Assembly (NCBI GenBank): GCA_963620595.1
Contig: CAVFAY010000002.1
Location: 62,001-126,000, forward strand
Origin: Butyricicoccus_A sp963620595
GTDB lineage: Bacteria; Bacillota; Clostridia; Oscillospirales; Butyricicoccaceae
Direction of reading: 5' to 3'
Length of the DNA stretch: 64,000 nucleotides
Shown here one piece after another: positions 41,055 through 50,395 of this stretch. The translations under genes were made by a program, and so were the position numbers. The notes under the pieces are model-generated. The model saw nothing but the letters and a program-made list of their open reading frames with translations. It was not told where the DNA came from and did no database searches. The first letter of the stretch is position 1. Every line of letters starts with the position of its first letter.

Positions 41055-42155
41055 ATGAACGCAGAATTTTTTGCAGCACTGGAGCAGCTGGAAAAAGAAA
41101 AGGGAATTCCGGTCGATTATATGCTCGATCGCGTATGTCAGGCACTGCTGACCGCGTATAAAAAGGATAACGATGGTCTCAAGTGTGACAACGTATATGT
41201 AGAGCCGGATATGGAAGAAAAGACCATTCACATGTACGCATCCAAGGAGGTTGTGGACGAGGCGGAGGATCCGCTGACCGAGATCTCTCTGGCAGATGCA
41301 AAGAAAATCAGCCCGCGCGTATCGCTGGGAGACTTTGTTCGTGTCGGCATTGAGACCAAGAAGTTTGGTCGCATTGCAGCACAGGCTGCCAAGCAGGTTA
41401 TTATTCAGGGCATCCGCGAGTCTGAGCGCGGCATGGCTTACAATGAATACAGCTCCCGTGAGCATGAGATCCTCAATGCAACGGTATTCCGCGTTGATCC
41501 GGAGAGCGGCACCATCATTGTTGAGGTTGTTAGCGAGGGTGAGAAGATTGAAACCGCTCTGGCTAAGAGCGAGCAGGTTCCGGGAGAAGTTCTGACCGAA
41601 GGACAGCGCATCAAGGTGTATGTGGTAGAGGTTCGCAAGGGCATGCATGGACCGCAGATTTTGCTGTCTCGCACCCATCCGGGTCTAGTTAAACGTCTGT
41701 TTGAGCTGGAAGTACCGGAAATTCATGATGGCGTTGTAGAAATTAAGTCGATTGCGCGTGAAGCAGGTAATCGTACTAAGATTGCTGTCATGACCCATGA
41801 CGAGAAGGTTGATCCGATTGGCGCTTGTGTTGGTCCGCGCGGTTCCCGTGTAGGCAGCATCGTCAATGAACTGTCCGGTGAAAAGATCGACATCATCAAG
41901 TATTCTGAGAACATGGCAGATTTCGTTTCCGCTGCACTGAGTCCGGCTGACGTTATCAGCGCAGTCCTGCTGCCGGATGGCAAGAGCTGCCGCGTTACGG
42001 TACCGGACGATCAGCTCTCCCTAGCTATCGGCAAGGAAGGTCAGAATGCTCGTCTGGCTGCCAAACTGACTGGCTGCAAGATTGATATTGGTTCGGAGAG
42101 CGCTGCGAAGGAACAGGCAGCACAGGCAGACGAAGATCTGCTGGTTGAAGAATAA
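41055..42155 (+). CDS. nusA: Transcription termination/antitermination protein NusA
   Basis: 366 aa, the short Firmicutes form without the C-terminal acidic repeats. It has the N-terminal RNAP-binding domain, S1 (GTIIVEVVSEGEKIE region) and two KH domains with IGACVGPRGSRVGSIVNEL and LAIGKEGQNARLAAKL. It modulates pausing and termination. AAGGAGTG lies upstream. Confidence 0.96.
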   Translation: MNAEFFAALEQLEKEKGIPVDYMLDRVCQALLTAYKKDNDGLKCDNVYVEPDMEEKTIHMYASKEVVDEAEDPLTEISLADAKKISPRVSLGDFVRVGIETKKFGRIAAQAAKQVIIQGIRESERGMAYNEYSSREHEILNATVFRVDPESGTIIVEVVSEGEKIETALAKSEQVPGEVLTEGQRIKVYVVEVRKGMHGPQILLSRTHPGLVKRLFELEVPEIHDGVVEIKSIAREAGNRTKIAVMTHDEKVDPIGACVGPRGSRVGSIVNELSGEKIDIIKYSENMADFVSAALSPADVISAVLLPDGKSCRVTVPDDQLSLAIGKEGQNARLAAKLTGCKIDIGSESAAKEQAAQADEDLLVEE

Positions 42156-42170
42156 AGGAGGGCTTTTTCG

Positions 42171-42446
42171 GTGCAGAAAAAGAAAATACCTATGCGTCAG
42201 TGTGTCGGCTGCCGAGAGATGAAGCCCAAGCGTGAACTGATTCGCGTGGTGCGTTCGCCGGAAGGGGATATTGCGCTGGATTTTCGCGGCAAGAATCCGG
42301 GACGCGGTGCATATATCTGCCCGGATGCCAAGTGCCTTGCAAAGGCAAGAAAGAAAAATGCGCTGGGAAATGCGTTCGGTTGTCAAATTCCGGACGAGGT
42401 ATATGACCAGCTGACGGAACAGATGGAGCAAACGATCAATGCATGA
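42171..42446 (+). CDS. rnpM: YlxR-family RNA-binding protein (RNase P modulator)
   Basis: 91 aa. It has RQCVGCREMKPKRELIRVV and the GRGAYICPDAKCLAKA motif of the YlxR family, reported to act on RNase P in Bacillus subtilis. The start is GTG at 42171, with AAGGAGGG upstream. It overlaps the next gene by 8 nt. Position between nusA and infB is typical. Confidence 0.92.
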   Translation: MQKKKIPMRQCVGCREMKPKRELIRVVRSPEGDIALDFRGKNPGRGAYICPDAKCLAKARKKNALGNAFGCQIPDEVYDQLTEQMEQTINA

Positions 42447-42903
42447 GATACTGCGATTGCTCGGCCTGTGCTTCCGCGCAGGAAAGCTGGTCAGCGGCGA
42501 TGATGCTGTCGCTGATACTGTTTCCGCAGGGGAAGCGCGATTGCTGCTGTTGGCGGCAGATGCCGGAGCAAATATCACGCGGCGTGCCGAGCGTCACGCC
42601 GGACAAAAAAATGTACCGATTATTCGCCTGACGGATGATGCGCAGGAGCTGGGCTGGGCGCTGGGACGCACGGCAACGTCTATTTGCTGCATTACCGATG
42701 CCGGATTTGCAGCAGCGGCTGCACAAAAGGCGGCAAACGCCGATGCACAGTATGCGCCGATTGCGGAGCAGCTGGTGCATAAAAAGCAGCGCATCGAAGC
42801 GCGCCGTGGTACGAAAAAAACGCACAAAAAGTCCGCCGGAAAGCATACAACCGGCGGCAGGAGAAAGTCAACCTATACGAAACGTGGAGGTGAACGCGCA
42901 TGA
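42439..42903 (+). CDS. L7Ae-family protein YlxQ with basic C-terminal tail
   Basis: 154 aa. The first ~100 residues match the L7Ae/L30e fold (LGLCFRAGKLVSGDDAVADT, then LLLLAADAGANITRRAERH), which binds K-turn RNA. Residues about 115-154 form a strongly basic Lys/Arg tail, longer than in compact YlxQ proteins. It overlaps rnpM by 8 nt and infB by ATGA. Confidence 0.88.
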   Translation: MHEILRLLGLCFRAGKLVSGDDAVADTVSAGEARLLLLAADAGANITRRAERHAGQKNVPIIRLTDDAQELGWALGRTATSICCITDAGFAAAAAQKAANADAQYAPIAEQLVHKKQRIEARRGTKKTHKKSAGKHTTGGRRKSTYTKRGGERA

Positions 42904-45389
42904 GTATTGAAAATAAATACCGTGTACATGAAGTCGCTAAGGATTTTGGCGTAGATACCAAGGACATCACCGATGTGATGGCGGAATACTTCACCGCGCC
43001 GAAGAATCATATGCAGGTTCTGGAAAATGATGAACTGAATCTGATTTTTGATTATATGACTAAGAAGCATCCGGTGGATAACATGGAAGAAGTCCTGAAT
43101 CAGCAGGCAGCTCAGAGAAAGGCTCCGACGACACAGGTTGTTCGTCAGCAGCCGATGGGCAGAAACCAGAAGCAGGATCGTCGTGATTCTCGCCGTCAGG
43201 AGCAGAAGCGCGACCATAAGCCGGAAACTAAGCCGGAGAACAAGAAGCAGGAGCAGCCGAGCGCAGCGCCGCAGGAGAAGAAGTTCAACGACAAGAAGAA
43301 GAACCGCCGTCCGGCAAAGCCGCATGAGCAGCGTCAGATTCTTCGTCCGCAGGGCTCCGGCGAGGCAGCTACTTCTACGGTAACCACGGAAGAAACCAAA
43401 CAGCAGCCGAAGGGCAAGCAGATCCATCGCGTAGATACCCGCGGTGCAGGCAATGTCAATCTGGATCGTTACGATGACCGCATTGATGCACTGGTTCCGC
43501 AGAAGGCTGACCGCATGAAGTCCGGCAAGCAGAAGATTACCCGCAAGGCTGATGCACGCAGACCGTTCTCCAACAAGCGCCGTCAGGAGGAGCAGGAGAA
43601 GATGAAGCGTCTCCAGCGTCAGCAGGAGCTGAAGAAGATTCAGCTCAAGGTCATGATTCCGGATGAAATCAATGTTGGAGAGCTGGCTTCCCGTTTGAAG
43701 CGCACCGCAGCAGATGTCATCAAGGAACTGCTCAAGCTGGGCGTTATGGCAAATATTTCTCAGACCATCGACTTTGATACTGCTGCCATTGTCGCAGAGG
43801 AAATGGGGGCAAAGGTCGAGAAGGAAGTACATGTTACCATCGAAGAGAAGCTGTTTGACGAGAGCGAGGACAAGGAAGAAAATCTGGAGCCGAGAAGCCC
43901 GGTTATCGTTGTCATGGGTCACGTTGACCACGGCAAGACCTCTCTGCTCGACTGCATCCGTAAGACCGATGTTGCCGCAGGCGAGGCTGGCGGCATCACG
44001 CAGCACATCGGTGCATATCGCGTCAAGGTAAGCGGTCGTCCGATTACCTTCCTGGACACCCCTGGTCATGCTGCCTTTACTTCTATGCGTGCTCGCGGCG
44101 CAAAGATCACGGATATTGCTATTCTGGTTGTCGCAGCAGACGACGGCATCATGCCGCAGACTGTCGAGGCAATCAACCATGCCAAGGCCGCAGAGATTCC
44201 GATTATCGTAGCTGTCAATAAGATTGATAAGGAGAATGCGGATCCGGATCGCGTGCTCCAGCAGCTAACCGAGTATGGCTTGGTACCGGAAGAGTGGGGC
44301 GGCGAGACTATCGTCTGCAAGATCTCTGCAAAGCAGGGTGTCGGCATCGACAATCTGCTTGAGATGGTACTGCTGACCGCAGACATGCAGGAGCTGAAGG
44401 CAAACCCGAACCGTCAGGCAAAGGGTGCTGTCATCGAGGCGAAGCTGGATCGCGGCCGTGGCCCGGTTGCTACTGTCCTGGTACAGAACGGTACGCTGCA
44501 CGCTGGCGATACTGTGATTGCAGGCAAGGCGGTTGGCCGTGTTCGTGTCATGACGGACGAGCGCGGACGCAAGCTGGAAAATGCTGGTCCGTCTGTTCCG
44601 GTTGAGATTATCGGTCTGGGCGAAGTGCCGGATGCCGGTGACATCTTCTATGCGGTTGACAACGAGCGCATGGCTCGTGAGCTGGTTGAGCAGCGCAAGG
44701 AGAAGGAGAAGGAAGAACGCAACAAGGCAATGCAGAAGGTTACCTTGGAGAATCTGTTTGATACCATCCAGCAGGGCAACATGAAGGATCTCAACATCAT
44801 CATCAAGGCGGATGTCATGGGTTCTGTCGAGGCTGTCCGCAGCTCTCTGCTCAAGCTGAGCAACGAAGAAGTGCGCGTTAATGTCATTCATGGTGCTGTT
44901 GGTGCCATCAATGAGTCGGATGTCATGCTGGCATCGGCATCCAATGCTATTATCGTTGGCTTTAACGTGCGTCCGGAGCGTGCAGCGGCAGATTCCGCAC
45001 ACGATCAGGATGTAGAAATCCGTCTGTATCGCGTCATTTATGACTGCATCGAAGAGATGGAGCAGGCAATGAAGGGTATGCTGGATCCGAAGTTCAAGGA
45101 AGTTGTTGTCGGTCATGCCGAAATCCGTCAGACGTTCAAGGTTTCTGGCGTTGGCACTATCGCTGGTGCGTATGTACAGGACGGCAAGATTGTTCGTGCC
45201 TGCGAGGTTCGTATTGTGCGTGACGGCATCGTTATCCATGAGGGTCATCTAAACTCCCTGAAGCGCTTTAAGGACGATGTAAAGGAAGTTGCCGCAGGCT
45301 ATGAGTGCGGTATGGGCATTGAAAACTACAACGATCTGAAGGAAGGCGACATTATCGAGTCGTTTGTTATGGAGCAGATCAAGCTGTAA
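42900..45389 (+). CDS. infB: Translation initiation factor IF-2
   Basis: 829 aa. It brings fMet-tRNA to the ribosome. It has a short N-terminal IF2_N motif (YRVHEVAKDFGVDTKDITDV), a long charged Lys/Glu/Gln-rich linker (about 60-250), a second IF2_N (INVGELASRLKRTAADVIKE), a GTPase domain with GHVDHGKTSLLD, DTPGHAAFTSMRARG and NKIDK, and C-terminal initiator-tRNA-binding domains. ATGA overlap couples it to the preceding gene. Confidence 0.96.
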   Translation: MSIENKYRVHEVAKDFGVDTKDITDVMAEYFTAPKNHMQVLENDELNLIFDYMTKKHPVDNMEEVLNQQAAQRKAPTTQVVRQQPMGRNQKQDRRDSRRQEQKRDHKPETKPENKKQEQPSAAPQEKKFNDKKKNRRPAKPHEQRQILRPQGSGEAATSTVTTEETKQQPKGKQIHRVDTRGAGNVNLDRYDDRIDALVPQKADRMKSGKQKITRKADARRPFSNKRRQEEQEKMKRLQRQQELKKIQLKVMIPDEINVGELASRLKRTAADVIKELLKLGVMANISQTIDFDTAAIVAEEMGAKVEKEVHVTIEEKLFDESEDKEENLEPRSPVIVVMGHVDHGKTSLLDCIRKTDVAAGEAGGITQHIGAYRVKVSGRPITFLDTPGHAAFTSMRARGAKITDIAILVVAADDGIMPQTVEAINHAKAAEIPIIVAVNKIDKENADPDRVLQQLTEYGLVPEEWGGETIVCKISAKQGVGIDNLLEMVLLTADMQELKANPNRQAKGAVIEAKLDRGRGPVATVLVQNGTLHAGDTVIAGKAVGRVRVMTDERGRKLENAGPSVPVEIIGLGEVPDAGDIFYAVDNERMARELVEQRKEKEKEERNKAMQKVTLENLFDTIQQGNMKDLNIIIKADVMGSVEAVRSSLLKLSNEEVRVNVIHGAVGAINESDVMLASASNAIIVGFNVRPERAAADSAHDQDVEIRLYRVIYDCIEEMEQAMKGMLDPKFKEVVVGHAEIRQTFKVSGVGTIAGAYVQDGKIVRACEVRIVRDGIVIHEGHLNSLKRFKDDVKEVAAGYECGMGIENYNDLKEGDIIESFVMEQIKL

Positions 45390-45422
45390 TTGGTTTTCAT
45401 CCTGTTTACAACAGAAATTCCC

Positions 45423-45466
45423 GCGGGTGGGGTGCATCTTGATTGCCACCCGCCCGCGGTTTTTAC
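45423..45466 (+). terminator. Hairpin with T run between infB and rbfA
   Basis: GCGGGTGG and CCACCCGC form a perfect 8-bp stem with a 15-nt loop, followed by CCGCGG and TTTTT. It may partly terminate transcription, lowering expression of the downstream genes. Confidence 0.55.
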
Positions 45467-45493
45467 ATGCTTGACAAAAAAGGAGGAACGTTT

Positions 45494-45847
45494 ATGTCTC
45501 AGAGAAGCGAACGCATCAGCGATGAGTTTCAGAAGGCGCTGTCCGAAGCAATTCGCACGCTGAAGGATCCGCGCGTGCACGAAGCTATGGTTTCTGTGAC
45601 GCGCTGCGAAGTAACCGGCGATCTGCGCTACGCAAAGGCATATATCAGCGTATTTGGCGATGATCAGCAGAAAAAGGATGTCATGCGCGGTCTGAAGTCG
45701 GCTGGAGGCTATCTGCGCAGAGAGTGCGCATCCAAGATTCGTATGCGCTATGCACCGGAAATCGTGTTTACGCTGGATGAATCCATTACGCACGGCGCAC
45801 ACATCAATGATATGCTGCATGAGCTGGAGCGGGAGGGCAAGCTGTGA
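45494..45847 (+). CDS. rbfA: Ribosome-binding factor A
   Basis: 117 aa. It acts in late 30S maturation. It has RISDEFQKALSEAIRTLKDP and the VFTLDESITHGAHINDML C-terminus. The ATG at 45494 follows AAAGGAGG. Its stop overlaps the next GTG start. Confidence 0.94.
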   Translation: MSQRSERISDEFQKALSEAIRTLKDPRVHEAMVSVTRCEVTGDLRYAKAYISVFGDDQQKKDVMRGLKSAGGYLRRECASKIRMRYAPEIVFTLDESITHGAHINDMLHELEREGKL

Positions 45848-46809
45848 TTGGCACGGTATCCCGCACAGCACAAGTGCTGCGTGAAGCGGATCAATTTCTG
45901 ATTTTAACCCATCGCCGTCCGGACGGTGATACGACGGGCAGTGCAGGCGCGCTGTGTCAAGCGCTGCGCAGGCTGGGAAAGACGGCGTATCTCGCTAAAA
46001 ACGAAGGCGTTACCCATCGATACGCGGATTTGGTAGAGCCTTATTACGCACCGGAGAATTTTCAGGCACGAACCATTGTCGCCGTTGACGTGGCGGCACA
46101 GGACATGCTGCCGCCGGAAATGGAGCAGTATGCGGATAGCGTTGATGTTGTCATTGACCATCACAAGTTCAATCCGTGCTTTGGCAAAACAGATAATTTA
46201 ATCGGCGGAGAATTCGGCGCCTGTGCAGAGATTATCTGGGATTTGATTGTAGAGCTGGGCATTGCACTGGATGAGAGCATCGCACGAAGCCTGTACATCG
46301 GCACGGCGACAGACACCGGCTGCTTCAAGTTCACCAATACGACTGTGCACACGCATCAGGTTGCCATTGCCTGCCTGCAGGCGGGCGTAGACTGCGGAGA
46401 CATCAATACAGTGCTGTTTGACACCAAGTCTCGCTCTCGCTTTGATATGGAGAAGATTCTGTATGATACCATGCAGTTTTATCACGAGGGAAAGATTGCA
46501 GCTGTGCTGGTTCGACTGGAAGATCGAGAGCGCACGGGTGCAGACTGGGACGATTTGGATTCGATTGCCGGTCTGCCGCGCCAGATTGAAGGGGTAGAGG
46601 TCGGTCTGACCTTTTCGGAGTTGGAAAACGGTTCGACGAAGGTTTCGATTCGCACGACCAAGGAAGTAGACGCAGCGGCGATTTGCCGAGCATTTGGCGG
46701 CGGCGGACATGTTCGCGCCGCTGGGGCAACGCTGCCGTATCCTGCACAGGAAGCGATGCAGCGGGTACTGGAAGAGACAGAAAAGGTGTATTGTGGCAAA
46801 GAAGCATGA
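45844..46809 (+). CDS. nrnA: DHH-family oligoribonuclease/pAp phosphatase
   Basis: 321 aa. NrnA-type enzymes degrade nano-RNA and 3',5'-pAp. DHH motifs: THRRPDGDTTGSAGAL, VDVAAQDML, VIDHHKFNP and GTATDTGCF; the DHHA1 domain has GGGGHVRAAGATL. GTG start overlapping the rbfA stop. It lies in its normal place before truB. Confidence 0.93.
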   Translation: MIGTVSRTAQVLREADQFLILTHRRPDGDTTGSAGALCQALRRLGKTAYLAKNEGVTHRYADLVEPYYAPENFQARTIVAVDVAAQDMLPPEMEQYADSVDVVIDHHKFNPCFGKTDNLIGGEFGACAEIIWDLIVELGIALDESIARSLYIGTATDTGCFKFTNTTVHTHQVAIACLQAGVDCGDINTVLFDTKSRSRFDMEKILYDTMQFYHEGKIAAVLVRLEDRERTGADWDDLDSIAGLPRQIEGVEVGLTFSELENGSTKVSIRTTKEVDAAAICRAFGGGGHVRAAGATLPYPAQEAMQRVLEETEKVYCGKEA

Positions 46810-47719
46810 ATCACGCTATAATGGCGTTTTAATCGTCCATAAGCCGCAGGATTTTACCTCGTTTGATGTCGTGGCAAAGTTGCGCGGTATCTTGCACGAA
46901 CGGCGCATCGGTCACGGCGGCACGCTTGATCCGATGGCGACCGGCGTTTTGCCGGTATTTGTCGGCGGTGCGACGAAAGCGGCAGATATGGCAGCGGCAC
47001 AATCCAAGGAATATATCGCAGCGTTTGCGTTGGGTTGGGCATCCGATACACAGGACAGCACAGGAACTGAGACGGCACGGTCAGACATCCGCGTGACCAC
47101 GCAGCAGATGCAGGAAGCAGTGGACAAGTTGCTGGGAAAACAGGAACAGGTTCCGCCGATGTATTCTGCCGTGAAGGTAAACGGACAGCGATTGTATGAC
47201 CTTGCGCGAAAGGGCGTAGAGGTCGAGAGAAAGGCGCGCCCGATTACCGTACACGAAGCAGAGCTGCTGACGTTTGACGAGCAGACACAGCAGGGACGTA
47301 TCCGGTTTCTGTGCTCGAAAGGCACCTATGTGCGCACACTCGTGCACGATCTGGGCGTTCAGTTGGGAACATATGCTGTCATGACTGGCTTACAGCGCAC
47401 CAAGAGCGGCAGCTATACGCTGGAGCAGAGCTATACCTTGGAGCAAATCGAGCAGGCAGCACAGCAGGATACCATAGAGTCTCTGCTGCTGCCGACAGAC
47501 AGCCTGTTTCAGATGTATCCGGCAGTGAGCATAGACGAGTATGGCTATCAGCGGGCACTGCACGGTGCCTTTATCACGCCGGAGCATGTGACGGATTTTC
47601 CGCAGCAGCAAGGTGCTCTGTGCCGTGTGTATTATCAGGGCGAATTCTGGATGCTCGGCCGCGTGGACGAACTGGACCGAGGCGGACTCGCGCTGTTTTA
47701 TGAGAAAAGATTCCGGTAA
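46793..47719 (+). CDS. truB: tRNA pseudouridine-55 synthase
   Basis: 308 aa. It makes pseudouridine 55 in tRNA. It has the catalytic aspartate in GGTLDPMATGVLPV, the N-terminal NGVLIVHKPQDFTSFDV and the YVRTLVHDLG strand. A GTG start at 46793 with AAAGGTG upstream is chosen; it overlaps nrnA by 17 nt. No nearby ATG fits the conserved N-terminus. Confidence 0.93.
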   Translation: MAKKHESRYNGVLIVHKPQDFTSFDVVAKLRGILHERRIGHGGTLDPMATGVLPVFVGGATKAADMAAAQSKEYIAAFALGWASDTQDSTGTETARSDIRVTTQQMQEAVDKLLGKQEQVPPMYSAVKVNGQRLYDLARKGVEVERKARPITVHEAELLTFDEQTQQGRIRFLCSKGTYVRTLVHDLGVQLGTYAVMTGLQRTKSGSYTLEQSYTLEQIEQAAQQDTIESLLLPTDSLFQMYPAVSIDEYGYQRALHGAFITPEHVTDFPQQQGALCRVYYQGEFWMLGRVDELDRGGLALFYEKRFR

Positions 47720-47752
47720 ATACAGAAACCGGAGAGAAGAGGACCAACCATC

Positions 47753-48664
47753 ATGATAGAGAAAGACGCAAAACGCGCCATTGCGCTGGGGTATTTTGAC
47801 GGCGTACATCGCGGGCATCAGGCACTCATGGATCTGGCGGTCAAGCGTGCAAAGGAGAACGGGGCGATTTCGTCCGTGTTTACGTTTGACACTCATCCGG
47901 ACACGGTGATTACAGGACAGCGCGTGCCGCTCATCGTGTCAGAGAGCCAACGCGGCGAAGAAATCCGTGAGCGAGGCGGCGTAGACGAGGTGATTTTTGC
48001 CCATTTCAATGGTGAGTTACGCAATTTGGAATGGCAAAAATTTGTGGATGACGTACTGGTGGGACAGTTTCATGCCTGCTGGATCATTACGGGAGAAAAT
48101 AACCACTTTGGCTACCGTGGACAAGGCAATCCGGAGCGGCTCAAAGCGGAGTGTGAACGCTTGGGCATCGGCTGTGACATTGTCAAGAATGTCTCGATTG
48201 ACGGCATTGTGGTCAGCTCGACCTATATTCGACAGCAGATAGCGATGGGAAACATGGAACAGGCTGCCAAGTTCCTGGGACATCCGTATGCCCTGACCGG
48301 CGTGGTGCAGCACGGCAGACAGGTGGGAAGAACCATCGGGTATCGCACGGTCAATTTGGAACTGCCGCCGGAAATGCAGGCTCCGCCGTTCGGTGTGTAT
48401 ATCTCCCGCGTCATTGCAGACGGACAGGCACATATTGCCGTGACCAACATCGGCGTTCATCCGACGTTTGGATTGGGCGATAAGGCGTGTGTCGAACCGC
48501 ATATCCTAGACTTTGACGGAGATTTGTATGGAAAGCGGATTGAAGTGGAGCTGCTGCATTTTCTGCGTCCGGAACAGCAGTTTTCAGACACGGAACAGCT
48601 CAAGCAGGCAATCGCACAGGACATTGCGGATACAAGAGAATACTTTGCTCGTGAGAAGCAATGA
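47753..48664 (+). CDS. ribF: Bifunctional riboflavin kinase/FAD synthetase
   Basis: 303 aa. It makes FMN and FAD. The N-terminal nucleotidyltransferase domain has ALGYFDGVHRGHQAL and VVSSTYIRQQIAMGNM; the C-terminal kinase domain has GRTIGYRTVNLELP and PPFGVY. The kinase motif is GYRTVNL rather than the common GfPTaNl. AGAGAAGAGG lies upstream. Confidence 0.92.
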   Translation: MIEKDAKRAIALGYFDGVHRGHQALMDLAVKRAKENGAISSVFTFDTHPDTVITGQRVPLIVSESQRGEEIRERGGVDEVIFAHFNGELRNLEWQKFVDDVLVGQFHACWIITGENNHFGYRGQGNPERLKAECERLGIGCDIVKNVSIDGIVVSSTYIRQQIAMGNMEQAAKFLGHPYALTGVVQHGRQVGRTIGYRTVNLELPPEMQAPPFGVYISRVIADGQAHIAVTNIGVHPTFGLGDKACVEPHILDFDGDLYGKRIEVELLHFLRPEQQFSDTEQLKQAIAQDIADTREYFAREKQ

Positions 48665-48666
48665 GA

Positions 48667-48711
48667 CAGAGGGATTCTGCGTCCAATGCGGCGGAGAATC
48701 TCTTTTTTTGT
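48667..48711 (+). terminator. Terminator after ribF
   Basis: GATTCT and AGAATC with an inner GC-rich pairing, plus outer GAG/CTC, then TTTTTTT. Confidence 0.75.
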
Positions 48712-48772
48712 ACAGCAAATCGCGGGTATGTTGATAAATTGCTTGAAATTTTACCATTTGCGCAAAACTTTC

Positions 48773-48801
48773 TTGAAATACCGAGCAAAATATCATATGA
48801 T
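48773..48801 (+). promoter_or_regulatory. Sigma-A-type promoter for trmL-degV
   Basis: TTGAAA (48773-48778), 17 bp, TATGAT (48796-48801), ~52 bp before the trmL ATG. Confidence 0.6.
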
Positions 48802-48853
48802 AGGTATACATGACAGCCTTTGCGCTGTTGATAGAGGAAAAAGGAGACAATTT

Positions 48854-49339
48854 ATGCTTGGCATCGTTTTGGTGGAACCGGAAATTCCACAGAATACTGG
48901 AAACATTGCGCGTACCTGCGCAGTGACTGGCTGCACGCTGCATCTGGTCGGACCGTTGGGATTTTCCATTGATGATAAAAAACTCAAGCGGGCGGGATTG
49001 GATTACTGGCATTTGCTCGATGTGCGGTATTATGATTCTCTCGATGAATTTTGGGAAAAGAACCCGAATGGCACGTATTTTTACGCCACCAGCAAGGGAC
49101 AGCAGCGTCACACAGATGTATCCTATCCGCCGAATGCTTATCTGCTGTTTGGCAAGGAGACCAAGGGATTGCCGGAGCATTTGCTCGCGCAGCATCCCGA
49201 GCGCTGCATTCGCATCCCAATGCGGGAGGGTGCGCGCTGCCTGAACCTGTCCAACAGCGTTGCCGTTGTCGTATATGAAGCACTGCGGCAGAATGACTTC
49301 GCGGATCTGTGCAGTGCAGGTTCGTTCCCGGAGGTATAA
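48854..49339 (+). CDS. trmL: tRNA (cytidine34/uridine34-2'-O)-methyltransferase
   Basis: 161 aa. A small SPOUT enzyme that methylates the wobble base of tRNA-Leu. It has EPEIPQNTGNIARTCAVTG, FGKETKGLPE and the knot region IPMREGARCLNLSNSVAVVV. The ATG at 48854 follows AAGGAGA. Confidence 0.94.
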   Translation: MLGIVLVEPEIPQNTGNIARTCAVTGCTLHLVGPLGFSIDDKKLKRAGLDYWHLLDVRYYDSLDEFWEKNPNGTYFYATSKGQQRHTDVSYPPNAYLLFGKETKGLPEHLLAQHPERCIRIPMREGARCLNLSNSVAVVVYEALRQNDFADLCSAGSFPEV

Positions 49340-49344
49340 AAGAG

Positions 49345-50232
49345 ATGACAGATAAGAGAACAGAAAAGATTTGTATTTTTACCGATTCTGCTTCGGACAT
49401 TACCCACGAAGAGGCAGAACGTTGGGATATCAAAGTGGCGCCGCTGCATGTCACCGTGGATGACAAGACGTTTTTGGAATATTATGAAATCAGCCCGCAG
49501 GAGTATTGGAAGATGCTGGAGGAGAGCGAGAACTTCCCGCAGACTTCACAGGTCGGCATGGAATGGTTTTTGAATCTCTATAAGCAGGCGTATGAAGATG
49601 GCTGTACGCACTGCATCGGCGTGCTTATCAATGGCTCTGGCTCCGGTACCTATCAGGCGGCGTGTATCACGCGCGATATGTTCTATGACGAGTACGGCGA
49701 GAATATGGTCATTGAGCTGATTGATTCGCGTTGCTATTCGTATACATACGGAAAGGTAGCTGTAGCTGGCGCAAAGATGCGTGCAGAGGGCAAATCCTTT
49801 GCGGAGATTTCCGCAGAGATGAACAGCCTCGTCAAGGGCATGAAAGCATATGTCGGCATCTATAATCTGCGCATTTTGCGCAAGAGCGGGCGCATTTCCG
49901 GCGGTGCAGCCTTTGTCGGCGATGCATTGGGTCTGCGGCCGATTGCGGTTGTATTTGACGGCTCCGTCGATGTCATGTGCAAGGTGCGCGGCGACAAGGC
50001 GGTTGCCAATAAGATCGCAGATTTGGCGGCACAGGATGCTGTGGATCGGGAGCATCAGACGGTGCGCATCATGTACGGCGATGTGTCGGAAGAACAGATT
50101 CAGGCTCTAGAGGATAAGCTCAGAGAAAAGGGATTCCGCGATATTGAGCGCAGTCCGCTGGGCATTATGGTTACCTCGAACACGGGTCCGAAGGCACTGG
50201 GCGTCATTTTTCGAGGCGCACCGCGGGCGTAA
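49345..50232 (+). CDS. DegV family fatty-acid-binding protein
   Basis: 295 aa. DegV/FakB proteins bind fatty acids and present them to a FakA kinase. It has IFTDSASDITHEEAERW and the Ser-rich fatty-acid site SGSGTYQAA. The C-terminal domain contains GRISGGAAFVGDALGLRPI. GGAGG in the end of trmL precedes the ATG at 49345. fakA is not in the window. Confidence 0.9.
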   Translation: MTDKRTEKICIFTDSASDITHEEAERWDIKVAPLHVTVDDKTFLEYYEISPQEYWKMLEESENFPQTSQVGMEWFLNLYKQAYEDGCTHCIGVLINGSGSGTYQAACITRDMFYDEYGENMVIELIDSRCYSYTYGKVAVAGAKMRAEGKSFAEISAEMNSLVKGMKAYVGIYNLRILRKSGRISGGAAFVGDALGLRPIAVVFDGSVDVMCKVRGDKAVANKIADLAAQDAVDREHQTVRIMYGDVSEEQIQALEDKLREKGFRDIERSPLGIMVTSNTGPKALGVIFRGAPRA

Positions 50233-50264
50233 AGGAAAGGTTTTGCTGAAAAATTCGTAAAATC

Positions 50265-50300
50265 GCGTACTTTTTGAGAAAATTATCTTGAAAAGTACGC
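50265..50300. promoter_or_regulatory. Perfect inverted repeat over the pgk promoter (candidate operator)
   Basis: GCGTACTTTT (50265-50274) and AAAAGTACGC (50291-50300) are perfect inverted arms 16 bp apart. The right arm covers the -35 hexamer of the pgk promoter. It lies upstream of the expected transcript start, so it would act on DNA. Confidence 0.55.
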
Positions 50301-50316
50301 CGTAAGACGGTATAAT
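50288..50316 (+). promoter_or_regulatory. Promoter of the pgk-tpiA-gpmI cluster
   Basis: TTGAAA (50288-50293), 17 bp, TATAAT (50311-50316), 79 bp before pgk. Confidence 0.75.
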
Positions 50317-50395
50317 TTTTCAGTGGAAACGCAATAATACCTGCGATTTCTCTCTCTATCGAACGTTGTTCCAGTTAAAATAAGGAGTGTTATTT

